64,000 nucleotides of DNA from Homalodisca vitripennis (taxonomy: Eukaryota > Arthropoda > Insecta > Hemiptera > Cicadellidae), in NCBI RefSeq assembly GCF_021130785.1, contig NC_060207.1, positions 104,035,001 through 104,099,000 on the forward strand, read 5' to 3'. Shown here in pieces: positions 47,609-61,053 of the stretch. Within the stretch, counting starts at the first letter, position 1. The number at the start of each line of letters is the position of its first letter. A program made the translations under genes and the position numbers. The notes beneath the pieces were generated by a model. It did not search any database. It was not told the origin of the DNA and worked only from the letters and a program-made list of their open reading frames with translations.

Positions 47609-50600
47609 CTGGAGAGAGGCAGTGGCATAGGCAGAAACAAAGAAAAAACACAAGTTAATTAAGTGTTATAAAAAAGCAGCAACAGGTTTATTAAAACTTA
47701 TATCAGCTATTTCATGCATAATATAAACTTTTATCAATGCAACTTTTATTTGGTCAAACTAAATAAATATTTCTTATTTCAGTCCCATGCTCATACATAC
47801 ACATACCAATAACCATTGTCTAACAGTGATATTAAACTATTAATGTTAAATTTATTACAAATCACATAAACACATTACTTCAATGATTTCACACCACATA
47901 ATATATATAAATTATTTTTGTGATTAATAACAAAATGTAAACTACATTATTTTCTACTTCAACAGGTAAACAGATTCTTATATATATTTTTAGTTAAAAG
48001 TATTTGAGAATGAAAACATTGAATTTTTTAGATGTGCAATCTAATTTCTTTTTTTGTATGAATATTGTGAATAATACAAGGAAGGTCAACAATCGTTCAC
48101 AACATATTCAAGTCTTACATTTTGATGCATTTATCTACTTAATCCTATCTGTAGTTTGATGTGTCAAGTTAGGGTCTACAAAAGAGGAAGTAATCTGACT
48201 GTAGATGTTAGAAGGTTAAGTTTGTTTTTGTTCTTACACTTAAAAATGGTAAATTTCGATGAAAATCTATTCAATCAATAAAATTCTTTATCATAAAATA
48301 AACTTAAATTTCTAGTTATATAATTATATTGTCCATTCCATTCCTAATTTGAAGAACACACAATATCACAAAAGACAATGGACCATCCCAAAAGCAATAT
48401 TATACCATTTTTTATCACAAACAATAAACTTCCATACAAAAAAGATGTTATGTGATTCTCAACTTTTTGTGATTAAAATCTCTCTGTACTGACTTCTTAC
48501 TTAATACACTAAATATCATTGTTAAACATAGAATGTCTTCTGAGATTGCCCAATAAAACAGGTTACAAGTGAGCTGCTTTATTCAGTGGGTTCGCCCACT
48601 GAAATCTAAACAATGCACTGCTCCGAATGACCTTCAGTCGGAATTAGTCTAGAAAATTTGGCTGATAAAAATATTTTAATAATCCCAATATCTTGAACAA
48701 ACAAACATTTGGATTAATGCAGTCTGCCTGTATCTTATTTAAACTGAAAGATGTTTTTCAGAGAGCACGATCCCTATAAAAATGTAAAAAAATGTTTTTA
48801 ACATGTCAGAAACTGTGGGTTAAGACTTTTTAGTAAATATCTTCCTTTGGTACAAGCTGTGAGTCTGTGGAGTGCCTATTGCCATCTTTCAATAATGTGT
48901 ATATATAAGTTTATGACTTAATAATTTATTTAATGCCTTTGCATGTTATATTACCTCAATTTTTCCCCAAAATGTTATAGAAATAATTTAACATATCTTG
49001 TCATTAGCTATATGACTATATCACACTCTTTTCAAATAAAAAGAAGCCTCGTTGATAAGCATGGTTCTAGTGGTACAGAAGTTATTTCTCAGATAACAGA
49101 TTTAGACAGACAGACAAGAGTTACTGTAGCTCCTACGATTGGTCACCACTAGGCAATTTTGTCTCACATCCCAGCTTGCCTGCTGACTATTGGTGGTCAT
49201 TTTAGGTTACCTACCATTTGTAAGTCATTGTACTTTTTGTTAAATGCTAGAGAAGGTTTTCGCCCCAAAAGCCACCTTAAATATTTAGGTACACATAGAA
49301 CTCCTCTTTTAAATATGTCTAGAATCTAAGTATTTTTGAAGTTAACCCGATTTTTAGCCTGAAGGTCACAATAGTATGATTATTTTATTAGACTGTTAGT
49401 AATCAAACATCCTTACAATAAAAAAACTGTCAGAAAATAAAGCAGTGATACATTTTACAATTAAATCTCAACACATTGAATTTCAAAGTAAATGTTTATA
49501 ATTGTGTTTTGTTATGGATCACTAAAATGTTTAAAGTCTTCTGTAATTTAAAACAAAATGATTTTCCAATCATCGCAGCTTGTACATACAAAATCCCAAA
49601 GTTACATTGTCCTTACTTCAGTTATATACCTGACTAAGCTTCGTAATATAGTGAGCAGTTTAGTTTAAGATTCAAGAGACACAAAAATATGATGGAGCAA
49701 TAGACCTACTTAAGAAACATACATATCGGCTACACCAACACCCTGAATGAAGCAAAAGTGGAGAAAGAAGTAATCCCCATACACTACAGTGGACATGCAT
49801 TATCTCACAAATTTTGTAGATAGATTCTAGATATCAACTGATGCAAATAAAGGGAAATAACAGACTCGTTAAATTAAATAAGCTAATCTTGTAAAAAGGT
49901 AACCTAGCCAAATCTACTAATAAATGCAATGAAAGAGAAATGTGAAAAACAACTTCTATGCCAAGCTTGCATAAGAACTTCTACCAACAAGATTGTTACT
50001 GGATGGACAAGAATTACTTAACCTAAATTTAATGTACAACTTTAACTTGCCTGACCTTATTGTTAAGGACAAGTTTATCTCTCTTCTAGAAAATTAACTA
50101 ATTAAATACTGAGATTAATTACTTCTAATATATAATTAGTGGTATGATACAAGCAGGTGAAGAATTTCATTTAGAAAGGTGAGTGTTTAAAAAGTTTTAT
50201 AATAAAATGATTTTAATTTTGATATGCAAATGTTACTATCTATATTATATTGTATCTTAATCTTGCATATTACCTTCCACACAGTCTTTTCAACACTGAA
50301 CTACAAATAAACATTTTTTATTTAAAATTATTTAGGTATTTTTATTCCATATAATATTATAATTGTTTAAAAAAGTGTCTTTAAATATGAAATATTTCTA
50401 TTTTTAGAAAATTTGGCTGTATTGGGAAGTCAAGCCAATTTTAGAGTGCCTCACAATGACAATGAAGAGGGAAATGAGATTCTGATTTTCTTCTGATTTT
50501 TCTCCTTAAAAAATAAATGTTCTCTATTATTCAAAACATTCTTTCCATTATTTAAGATATATATTTCTTTATTTAGTCTATGTATATAGTATTTAATTCA

Positions 50601-51317
50601 AAATTGACATATTATCAGGGGCTTTTTATAAAGGAAAACTGAACAAAAGAAGAAGCTACTACTAACTAACTACAGCCACGCTAAGCTATGAATGCATTAC
50701 AGTCATAATTATTACAAACTGAGGAGTCAACCACACTTCTCATCCACTAAGTTTTAAAGATTTTTATTATTTTCTTATTAAAAGAACTACTGATTTTAAT
50801 TTTTGGACATCTGATATGTCTACAACAAAGTATCAATAATAAAGTGATTAAGTCATACAAGCCAAAAGAACAAACATAGTAAGTCAATATCAATGATTAT
50901 GTATATTACCATGTAATAGATAAATGGTCAATTGGTTATCAATTTACTGATATGCCTTGAATAAAACAATACAAATCTAAATTTCAATTTTTGTGTTAAA
51001 TTTAAGATTTGCTGGTTCATATCCATTCTCTTTGTTATACATTATCAGTTGATAACCACAGCCATCATAATTGAATTATAACAACATGTAGCTTATTCCC
51101 ACAAAGGCTACTTTCATTAATTTTAGATTTCTTATAAAAATGTACACTTATTAAAGAATTAAATCTGGAAAATCTCATTCACAATCATATTACTTTATTT
51201 TTAATCTCATCTTAACGTTTTGTAAAAATGACAATGATTGTTGTTGATAGAATTTTTATGAAAATGATATTACGTATGATGGCATGATATGATTTTTATC
51301 ATATAAAAACATCATAC

Positions 51318-51350
51318 CCATGGTTTTATTCTCAGGCTCATCTTCGCTAT
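51318..51350 (-). CDS. syd: Candidate 33-nt cassette microexon of JIP3/JIP4
   Basis: In the long intron before the zipper, minus-strand sequence ends a strong pyrimidine-rich tract with CCCTGCAG, then has 33 nt and a GTATGA donor. Entered in phase 1 from the previous exon it reads D-SEDEPENKTM and leaves in phase 1, so it can be included or skipped without changing frame. The acidic, hydrophilic peptide resembles the composition of the flanking linker. I infer it is an alternatively spliced microexon; there is no transcript evidence here. Alternative: a chance acceptor/donor pair. Confidence 0.6.
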
Positions 51351-53668
51351 CTGCAGGGACATGCAACAAACAAATGTATTGCAAAAATATGAATTGTATC
51401 TAGAAAATTCTAAAGGAAAACAAAATTTAACAAAAGAAAAATATACTTCTAAAGTATTCAAAACCATTGAAATCATTTTGTTAATAAATCACAATTAAAT
51501 CTTAAATTTCTCTGTACTTTCTGTATAACTTTTTTCATTAGTGTAACACAGTACCAGTTAGATGTTTTATTAATTTAAATTTGAAAATTTGTATTATTTA
51601 CTGATAATTTGTGTTCTCTAGGTGTTCAGCAGAAGCAAGATAAAAGGCAGGTTGATACTTGTATATACAGGAGCTGTGCAGAGTAGACAGGAAGTGCAGA
51701 GTATCGTGCAAACACTACTACATTTATATACAAAATCAAATACCAACCCGATGAAGCATATTCACCAGGATGCACCCAACTCCCTGCATAACAAACAATG
51801 TGTACTTTAAACATGAATAGTATAATGTTGTAAAATATCACAGATATATTTTAAAATACCATTACAAATAATTCACAGTTGTTTTTCAATATTTAACATT
51901 TTTAAACATTACAAAACCATTTTCATTGTGTTTTTATATATTTGTATTCTTGAAACAATATTACAGAAGTACAGAGCTATACAAAATAATTCATATGTAA
52001 TATAAAATATTGGAAAGTTAGCAGAGAACACTTTATTTGTACCATAACATTTAAATATAGAATCTGAGAGTGGCTTTTAAAAAGCAAGAACAGTTTACAC
52101 AATAGCCCTATCTCTAGAGAACCAAGCCTATCAAGTTGTGTCAGTTGTTTAATGAAAATACTAACAACTGCAAGTCTGCAATAAGATTTTACACAGAAAT
52201 GTTTATTCCTCTGGTTCATTGGAAAATTGTAGAAATATAAACTACATAGAAAATGTTAAGAACCCCAAAAATGTGGCCCAATGGTGCAAACTACCTCAAA
52301 AATGCTCATCTCTAGCGGGCCAGTACATTCCCAGTTTAACTAATTTTTTATATTAAAGTCATTACCACCTAAGAAGCCTGAGGATGCCCAGGTTGTGGTG
52401 TGCTAAGATCAGATGGGGAAGTGCTCAGCACCTCCCTCAAGGGAGGTAGGCTGAAGGAATGTGCTCCCTTCAATGTCAAAAGTTAAGGCTTTAACACCTG
52501 ACAGCTGGCTTACGGAACATTTACCACCCAGGTTCCAAGAAGGTAATAAGGTGGTCCAAAAAACAAAATGGTTTAAGAATGGTATAAATTGGTTAAGTGA
52601 TGATTTTATTTAAACTAAACTAAGGTTAAAACACTATCCACGTTCAAAATATGAGAATTTATTCTTTTTCATTTTTAATCAGATTCATGATTCGAAAATT
52701 CTGCATTTGGCCATCACTACTCTCCAATTTCATCAATTGCCTTTTTCTTTCACTTACTATCTCTAAAAGCTGACCAAAACACTTATGGTTTCAATGAAAA
52801 AGTTAACAGTCCCTTACATTTCTTTAAACAAAGCATAAAAGAAAACCACCATTCTTGTGATTGGTTACTAAAACATTTTAACACGGATTAACTGAAAAAT
52901 AATGGCTGTTAAAAATACAACAGTAGACTACAACACAACCCTCAATAGCATGACTTTCAAACCGAGTGTCAGTAATATATTATGTTACATATTAGAACCT
53001 GTATAGTAAGAGTTCACCCTTTTCAATATATATTTCTCATTGTCGGTGATAAATGTTTTAAGGGAAACGACATTTTGGGCACAGGTCTAGACATGGAATC
53101 CTCCTCCTCTGACACTGAACATGAGTAATGTCTGAATTCAACGTGTATTATATAGTCTGTAGCATAAATAAATTGTGGTTGCATGTGTTCTGTCAAATCT
53201 GTGCAGTTTTTAAATGATTTTAAGAGAAAATAGGTTGTATGAGTAAGTACTGGAAAATGAATTAATAAGCTTGATAGTGCCTTGGATGACATCCATGTAA
53301 AGAACTCAAAACAAACAAAAATTAACAAATATTCCACTAAAATGCCTTGTATGTCCTTAAGCTGTGAAATTTAGATTACAGTAGTTTTTACAAAATACAT
53401 TACAGCAGTTGCAGCAAAGACTTGCAATAATTTGATATTCTTTACTCAAGTGATTTTCATGAATAGTTACAGTATTAATTTGTAACTACAGTAATGTAGC
53501 ACTAAACAATTGAACTATGTTTTCTGTTAAAATATGAATGTTAGTTACTAAGCTTGCTACATTACTAATGTGCTGTAACTACTCTGTTGTAGATGTACTT
53601 TTTAAAGCACAATTTGTTAAAGAACATTAATGAAAAAATGACTTGATATAAAGGAATTGTAAATAAAC

Positions 53669-53783
53669 TAGTGAGACCTCAATAACACGACTTGATAGTA
53701 CGAATTGTAACTAAAAGGGTCCTTTCATATTAAGAATTTTTTCCAAACCTCCTTGAAACTTTTGCTATCAAGGCTCTACTGTA
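53669..53783. mobile_element. Short pogo-like MITE candidate
   Basis: Ends TAGTGAGACCTCAATAACAC and inverted TACAGTAGAGCCTTGATAGC are imperfect inverted repeats 115 nt apart, of the style of Tigger-derived MITEs. Confidence 0.5.
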
Positions 53784-54947
53784 TTAATACCAGTTTCAAA
53801 CAACAATCAGCTATGTTTTTGACAATTGAACAATAAACAGTATCATGTCAATTAATACACAAAGCACATTCAAATCATTGCTTGGTTTGACATTACAAGA
53901 TATACAAAAGTAAATTTACAATATATTTTTTCACTTCCATTTTTTATTTGGCAAACTGTTCTTACTTACAAAAAACGACCCACAAACACCATACTTCTGC
54001 TTATCTTCTATAGTTTATAAATAATGCTGATTGAACAATTCATCAAAAATAACAGTGTGATTGAAAATATAATTTTGAAATGCATCAAGTTTTATAAAAT
54101 GAGGAATAAAAAAATGTGCTTTTTAAATTCACTGAAAAAAATGCAGCAGGATTAGTCATGAGATGTCAAACGATACACATGGTGGAGTTTTACAATCTAA
54201 TTCAAAGAAATGTTTCCCCAATTTGTTGAAAAAGATTCAGAATCTCCACCTATCACTGTGTGTTTGTTGTGTTGTGTGCTACAACATGATTTACATTTTT
54301 GGCTGCCATCTTGAAGCTGCCATTTTTTATCTAATACCTAAATTTTGTGTGTAAATATTGGGGTTCAAACTTGATTTCAAACTACATTTTTATGATGTAC
54401 ATAAAAAAAACCATTCTTATAAGTTAATTTCATCCTTTTTTTGTTCTCAGACAAGGAATTAACATACTAAAAATCCAACGATGTTGTGTATTATTACTTA
54501 CTACCTAGGCTGTAAAATTGTATTTATATAGAATTTTACTCTAATCCTAACAATATGCGAATGCGCTTTTGATTGTTTTTTTTTTTGCTTTCATGCATAA
54601 ACTATTCAATTGATTGTACTAAAATTTTACATGGACATTCTTATGGCCCCTAGGATGAATACAGGCATATTTTTATTTAGAAAATCCTTCCGAGCTACAC
54701 CCTATGGTGAAAAAGACAAATTATAGTTTACTTTAGGAACAATGTTTCCTAAGGATTAAAGAGGGTGATAAATAATTAAAAGATAAATTTACTACAGTAG
54801 GAGGAAGATCAGTCTAACCTTGTTCAAATTTGAAGGTTATTCCTCTTCTCTTTGACATAGAAACATAGGGTAGGCCATAAGTACAATATTTTGTGCTCAC
54901 TGAACATTTTTTCAACCATAGAAAGACAATCTATTTTAATGTTTCTA

Positions 54948-56741
54948 CATGGTAAATAAAAAGTTAGAACGTCTATCTATTTTTTTTTTTAATGTTATAT
55001 AAGCAGATTTCTTTGGGTAGTGGTGCTGTGTGGATAAGTTTCAATTGATGATTTTGAAAATTTGTTGTATCCCCCAAAAATGTAGGACTAAAAAATTTCA
55101 AATGTAAACCCCTCTTGAATGACTCCTCATTTTGATGAGCATACACAAACTTAAAAATGGTGAAAAACAGAGATTGCTATCTCTTTCCTGTCTAAAATAA
55201 TAGATCATCAAAATTTTAATTGAGTTCAAACACTTACATTATTTGCACTAAACCGTAGTTCAATCAATCAAAACTTTATTTCTCATTTGGATATAATGCA
55301 GTACATAGATAATTGTAATTACTTTATGAATTAGCTTGTAATCATGTTCGAACTATTTAAAATAAATCATAAGTTTTAAAAGAAATCCAACTATTTGAGG
55401 GCAAAACTGAATTATGTCAATTAATGAAAAATTTAATATCAGAAAAAACGAATTAATAGAGAAATAGGTTTTGTGTTTCGCAATAGTAAAAATCCACAAC
55501 GTTAGACGAGATTTTCAGAAAAAAGCTTGTGGGATTGAGCTTTTTTTCTATTTGGTCAGTACGGTTACAAAATTTTAATTTGGAATCACTTGATGTACCA
55601 AGAAATTTCAATAATGATGTTTCTAAGATATTTTTCCAGAGTGATCAGGCCTAATTAACTTCCTGTTCTTGATAATGTTGTGTTTTTCCCTATTCCTTTT
55701 TAATCCATTAATTGTAAACCAATAATTCAGACACTTTATACATTCAATAACTTCAGACTTAAGGAGTCCTGGGCTAATTTGCTGTTAATACAGCAGAAGT
55801 GTCATCTGCATATTGAATTATATTCCATGTAGTTGCATTGAAGCTTACAGTTTTGAGCAAGTCAGAGACATAAATTAAGAACCATGTGGACAGCCAATTT
55901 TGCTAAATTTCCAATCATAAAAGTGAAAGTTACCAAGTTCTTCTATTTTAACTTTATGCAAACAATTGGTGAAATATGGTTTGAAAAGATTTAAAACAAG
56001 TCCACGAATACCGTATAGTTTCATCTTTTGCAAGAGAATTTCTCTGCTCATGCAGCCAAACGCTTTTTATAAATCGCATGAAATTGCAGCCAATGGTAGT
56101 TTTTTATCAAATCTTCCATATAATAAATCTGTTTAACACATTATAGCATCAACTAATGATAAGTTTTTAGTAAGACCAATTCGTTGTTCACTTATTATAT
56201 TAAATCTTTTTAGAAAAGGTAAAAGATGGTTCAATATTATTCGCTCTAAGAGATTGGAAAAAAACTGAGAGGTGTTCAAACTGGGAAAGCCAGGTTACCC
56301 ATTGCAAATAAACCTGTTATCAGTGTACTTTCTAATCTTCATTGGATCCTTCTTACATTGCATTCCTAACTGATTCAGAACACAAATAACCAATAAACTG
56401 ATTTCAAAGCAAACATTCACTTTATCCAAAGAAAATTTAAGTTTGTGTAAATGACTTGATTAAAACTTTGACAGCATATTATTTTGGATGAGAGAGAGAT
56501 ATGATCTGTGGTTTTCACCATTCTCTAAGTTTGTTTATGCTCTTCAAAATAAGGCGTCAATTGAGAGGTGTTTACATTTAAATGTTTGAGTTGCCTCCAA
56601 AATCCTGCATATTTGGAGGACACAAAAAATGTTAAAATCATCAATTGAAACTTTATTTTCACATTGTACCACTACTCACAGGATCTCTCCTTATATAAAC
56701 TTAAAAATAATAGAGGGGGTCTGACTTTTTATTCACCCTGT
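54948..56741. mobile_element. Element with about 240-bp terminal inverted repeats enclosing a decayed LINE
   Basis: Left segment 54948-55200 and right segment about 56505-56741 are inverted copies: both carry AAGTTTCAATTGATGATTTT, TTTCAAATGTAAACCCCTCT or its variant, and CATACACAAACTTAAAAATG. The right end has the mariner-like CACCCTGTA. The interior between the repeats is largely a minus-strand reverse-transcriptase fossil, not a transposase, so the best reading is a DNA element invaded by a LINE. Confidence 0.75.
55540..56330 (-). pseudogene. Decayed jockey-like reverse transcriptase
   Basis: Minus-strand pieces in order: NLLERIILNHLLPFLKRFNI, IGLTKNLSLVDAIM, LPLAAISCDL stop KAFGCM (motif A, normally D-L-x-KAFD), SREILLQKMKLYGIRGLVLN, LFKPYFTNCLHKVKIEE, IGCPHGS (motif B, normally G-V-P-Q-G-S) and a degraded YADD region (FNMQMTLLLY). 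Multiple stops; clearly inactive. It differs from the intact LINE at the right edge. Confidence 0.8.
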
Positions 56742-56893
56742 ACATCAAGAAGAAGTATACAATTTGTTAAAGAGAGCATACTCTTTCTATAAAACTGTCT
56801 CTTTTATTGAAACCTAGCCTTATCACTTCTCTTTACAAAAAACTAATTAAAACACAAATATGGTATTTAACAAAACACGCTGGGTTCACTTAC

Positions 56894-56985
56894 CTGTAAT
56901 ATCTGCTCCCTCGTCCATCTCTCCCAGGGCTTCAGCGTCTTGGAAACTGAGCTCCTGGTAGAGAGTGTTCCCGCTACGCGTTTCT
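56894..56985 (-). CDS. syd: JIP3/JIP4 exon: 'NTLYQELS...DEGADITG' segment
   Basis: 92 nt, acceptor ATCCAG, donor GTAAGT, phase 2 in and phase 1 out. The product contains NTLYQELSFQDAEALGEMDE followed by GADITG. This corresponds to the vertebrate JIP4 stretch with LFEELSS and DVDEGADLLG that lies just before the second leucine zipper. The vertebrate text continues directly with GMGREVENLI, which here is three exons downstream, so the two microexon candidates in the following 10.8-kb intron would be insertions relative to the core protein. Confidence 0.93.
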
Positions 56986-57482
56986 CTGGATGACATGGTC
57001 AGAAACAAGTAATAAAACTAAACTATTCAATTTTTAATATATCATTACAATTTAAAATTATTCTTTGAATATTAATATCATAATGTAAGACAAACAAAGA
57101 GAGATTTATCAGAGAGAGAATATCATGTAACAAAGAGAGATTTTAAAATAATTTAACAACAAAAGATTTTATAAAAGTTTAACAGATATTAAATTAAAAG
57201 ATATTTTAACTGATTGCGCTTGAATTACTACAATACTAGCACAAAAAATTGAAATCTCAGGATAACAGGTTACGATATAAGATTCTACAGATGAAACTTA
57301 CAGTATTGAATAAAAATAAGACAGTTTCTAGATTAAAATTTAACAATTTACTAAGATCTCATTGTTGTTTACAAATATATGTTTTAAATTGTAGTATAAC
57401 AGATTTAGCGAGCTGAGTAATGGACTCTGTGTAATAAAGTGAAATACAATTTTCAATATTTTCAATCTCAATAGCTGACACC

Positions 57483-57536
57483 AAGAAAATAAGTGAATGA
57501 AATCAACCCAAGAAAATAAGTGAATGAAATCAACCC
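57483..57536. repeat. 27-bp direct duplication
   Basis: AAGAAAATAAGTGAATGAAA plus TCAACCC occurs twice in a row in the intron between the first two exons. Confidence 0.95.
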
Positions 57537-57894
57537 AAAAATAATACTAAAAATAAAACACATCGCTGAATTTAAGTGTTAAAAAAAGGTGACTGAACAA
57601 ATAGTTGGTATTGTTGTTTAATCTTTCAATCAATTTCTTGCAAATTTAATACCTCTCTCTCTCCTCTCTTCACAAATATTTCACGAGAAAATTTAATGGA
57701 TTTCATGTTTTAACATTAATGGTCTATATTTATTTGGACAGAATAACTGCTAGAACAAAATAATTAAATTCAATCACTTTTTCACTGGCTGGCATTTTAC
57801 TTGCATTAGATACAAGAATATATCAATACCTTTTAAATATAATAAAAAATAATGAAACAGGGTTTTTACTGATGACCCACATTTTAGAAACAGA

Positions 57895-58650
57895 TAACAT
57901 CATGTATCGAGGTCTGCAATCTGATCTCTTCCTCAGGTGAATCGCCTAACACAGACTACAAACTAAGTATAAAGTAAACAAATCATACCAATGTGTTAAA
58001 AAACACAACAAACATGATTTGATTTTATAGTGTTTGATTTGAAATCACCATTAGTTTATGGTATACATCTTATGTTAGTTATCCACCTCAGGAAGAGATA
58101 AAATTACAGATCTCAAAGCCAAGTGTTACTGTTTTTGTTTCACTTAACAATGGAAAATGTCACAAAAAAGCTTGTATTACCTTTACAAATCATCTATCTT
58201 CAAAAATAAAATTCAAACAAATACATAACATTAAACTCCAAACATTTCAGTAAACCATACAACTAAAAATTGTTCCCAGTCAAAACATTCTGTATTTACC
58301 CATTTTGATTCCATAACAGGCTTTGTGCTTTGAACTTATTTGCAGAGAAGGTTTATTTAACTGTTAACACAGAATAATCCTGATCATTTTTTTAATAAAT
58401 ACAAAACCATTTAACATTAATACAGAAACACTAACAGACAAATTATATGACAAAAGTTAGTTATTTTTTTAGTTGGCCAGAAGAATTAAACAGAGTATAA
58501 ACATATTTTTTGTAAGAACATCCTTATGAAGGAAACAGGATTTTTCCAGACATATGCCATCGTTCCGTGATACAAAAAATCAGTAACACTACGTTTCGAG
58601 ATCTGCAATCTGATCTCTTTTTCAGTTAAATAACCTAACACATAATTACA
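57895..58650. repeat. Cluster of three copies of a short dispersed repeat
   Basis: GAGGTCTGCAATCTGATCTC (57910), GAGATCTGCAATCTGATCTC (58600) and an inverted, more diverged copy around 58085-58125 share flanking text such as CCTAACACA and ACAAACTA. Non-coding; class unknown. Confidence 0.7.
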
Positions 58651-58721
58651 AACTAGTAACATCCTTATATCTGTAAGAAAAATACTTCTAATGTATTATA
58701 TAATGTCATTTTGTTTGATAC

Positions 58722-58888
58722 CTCTTCGTGTGACTTCTGCCAACTGGAGTGGTAACAATGGGAGGGGGAGGAGGCGCAGTTTCCTCTGAGAGATCTTGGA
58801 CAGGACTAGCATCTTTGGACACAGGACTTAATGTTTCAGACCAGCCCTTTTCTGAAATATCTCGTACTGAGGGCTCTTCTTCCATCTC
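58722..58888 (-). CDS. syd: JIP3/JIP4 (sunday driver) exon: linker between RH1 and second zipper
   Basis: This is the most upstream exon of the gene in the window. Acceptor GCAG precedes 58888 and donor GTATC follows 58722; the exon is 167 nt, entered in phase 0 and left in phase 2. It encodes an acidic, Ser/Pro-rich stretch with SVRDISEKGWSETLSPVSKD and a run of five prolines followed by IVTTPVGRSHTK. The assignment rests on exact phase continuity with the next exon and on the known position of a low-complexity linker in JIP3/4 between the N-terminal RH1 coiled coil and the DEGAD segment. By itself this linker is poorly conserved. The start codon and RH1 domain were not found down to the right edge and should lie beyond 64000. 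Confidence 0.8.
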
Positions 58889-61050
58889 CTGCAATTCCAG
58901 TACAAGATGACATATGAGAAATTGTCAATCTAACAATTATGTCCAAACTTGACTCTTTTTTGAGTCATTGCTATTCTACCACATGTGGTTTTGAACATAA
59001 AAGATTTTATCATGCTGAAACTGAATTCTCACCACATGATATGAATGACATTTTTTCAATGCTGTATATAATTAATCATCAAAAAGGTAACATTCAAGTT
59101 TGATAAATTATAAGTAGTTGTAATTTAACCAAGAATTGATGACACAAAGTTTTAATTCAACAATAAGAGAACTGATCAAAGCTTTCAAACTAAAACACTT
59201 AAAAAACATATATCAGCACTGTTTCCATTATTATATTTTTATTTTTTGTTCATTTTGGAATTTTATTTTTAACAGTGTATTATTTATGTAAACAAGGAAC
59301 TGATGAGCTGGCCTATATTAAGATATGTGCTGCATGCTATGTGGTACGTGTGACACATATCAACAGATATTTTTCTAGAGGGAATCCACCGCCACTGTGC
59401 ACCACTCAACCTCGCCAACCGCTCTACTAATCTCGGTTTAAAAAGTATGAATACCCGAGTTTGAACAATAACAACGAACTAACAAGTAAAGTTAAATAAC
59501 AAGAGTTACATTAAAATTTAGCTTGTTTATTTCAACATTTATACATAAAGAAAGTAATTTACAAACAATAATTTCTACTTTTTATTTTGATAACGAAAAT
59601 ATATACCGGGAATTTGGTGTTTTTCAATCAAACTCCAAATTTGAAAATTCGTAATTCAGAAACTGAGTTGGACCACACAATTAAGACCAAATTTTCATAG
59701 TAGAAGATAATTACAAGTATAATGTTTTTAAGTATATAATTTAAAATGATTAAACACTTTTATACAATTACCATCTTAACCATGTTGTTCAAGAAATTTG
59801 GCAGTGGTCATATTATGGTGCCCTTACAATCATTATCTTCGGCATGTAATTCTGTACATCATTATTCAGATATTTAATATTTAACATAGGTTTCATTGAG
59901 CAGATTTTTTAAAATCACCCCAATTATTTATAGTTTTTTATTATTTTTGCTGTTTTAATTTATTTTTTCATACATCAAAACTGACCGGTTTACTTTAGAA
60001 ATGTTAAAAAATTTCAATTTCAAAGTTTAAAATTATGATACAAATATGTATAAAATTGATAGCATTCTTTGGAGTTTTGTTACAATCTCAGATACAATTA
60101 CAGCTAATAAACTAAAATTACAGAATCTCTGTTAGAGATGTAGCCTCTAAAAGTGTTTTATAATAATAACATAATATTAATAAACTTTTGACACTTTTAA
60201 ACTTTTATTTTGCGTACGATGTACATTTCGGAATCATTGATTCCGAAATGTACATCGTACGCAAAATAAAAGTTTAAAAGTGTCAAAAGTTTATTAATAT
60301 TATGTTATTACAGAATCTCATTTGGTTGAGAAGAAAAATGTTTTTATAACAGTAAACACACATCACAGGACACTCAACAGTAAATAGTTGATAATATTAA
60401 CATTGAAATACATGAAATAAAACAATCGTACTTTCTGTATGATAGAAATATTGTCACTATATGGAGACACCACCTCAAAATCTACCACGTCCATGCAAAA
60501 AACTAATCATATACTAATATTATTTATTTATTAATACCAGAACGATGTATAGAATACGTAACGACTTGTATATTCGTGTTAATATCTAACATCGACTGAT
60601 CCTTAGCCATTAATAATACCCTAGTGTCCAGAAAAACTACAGACACTACAATTTAACATGATCTAACCATTAGGTACTGATATTATATTGGCTGACTGAT
60701 AAGCTCGGCTTCCAACTTTCATGCTGGCTGCAATTCAAAAATCAAACTTTTTCCGTCACAAAGCATTCAGTTTTAGTAACATTGGACTCATAACTAGAGG
60801 AACAGTCCAACTTTGCTGCTGGATGTGTTCTTACACTTTACCTCATATCTAAGAGACCAATTAACCCATAATCATAACAAGCCACATTTTTTCAAGAAAT
60901 TTATTGAAAGATTAATCAACAATACCAACTATTTGTTCAATTACCTTTTTTAACACTTAAATTCAGCACCACATGCTAAAGTGATAAGTGATTGAGTGTT
61001 GTTGGACCAAAATCGTAAAAAACTAACTATCTGCATACCCAACAAATCAA
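58889..61050. other. Upstream intron of JIP3/JIP4; RH1 exons not found
   Basis: I looked for the conserved RH1 coiled-coil text on the minus strand and saw none. The palindrome at 60164-60310 is the only notable structure; a GC-richer patch at 59370-59450 is unexplained. Confidence 0.6.
60164..60310. repeat. Perfect long palindrome (73-bp arms, 1-nt centre)
   Basis: Arms 60164-60236 and 60238-60310 are exact inverted copies around a single T at 60237. The 12-mer TTACAGAATCTC occurs immediately after the right arm (60308-60319) and again at 60118-60129. Perfect arms without a loop are rare in natural DNA. Confidence 0.97.
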
Positions 61051-61053
61051 GTC

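Noticed and set aside
53023..53337. 104-codon minus-strand frame
   Set aside because: No recognisable domain. A TTAA/piggyBac origin was considered because of acidic EEEDSMSRPVPKM-like text, but no flanking ends were found.
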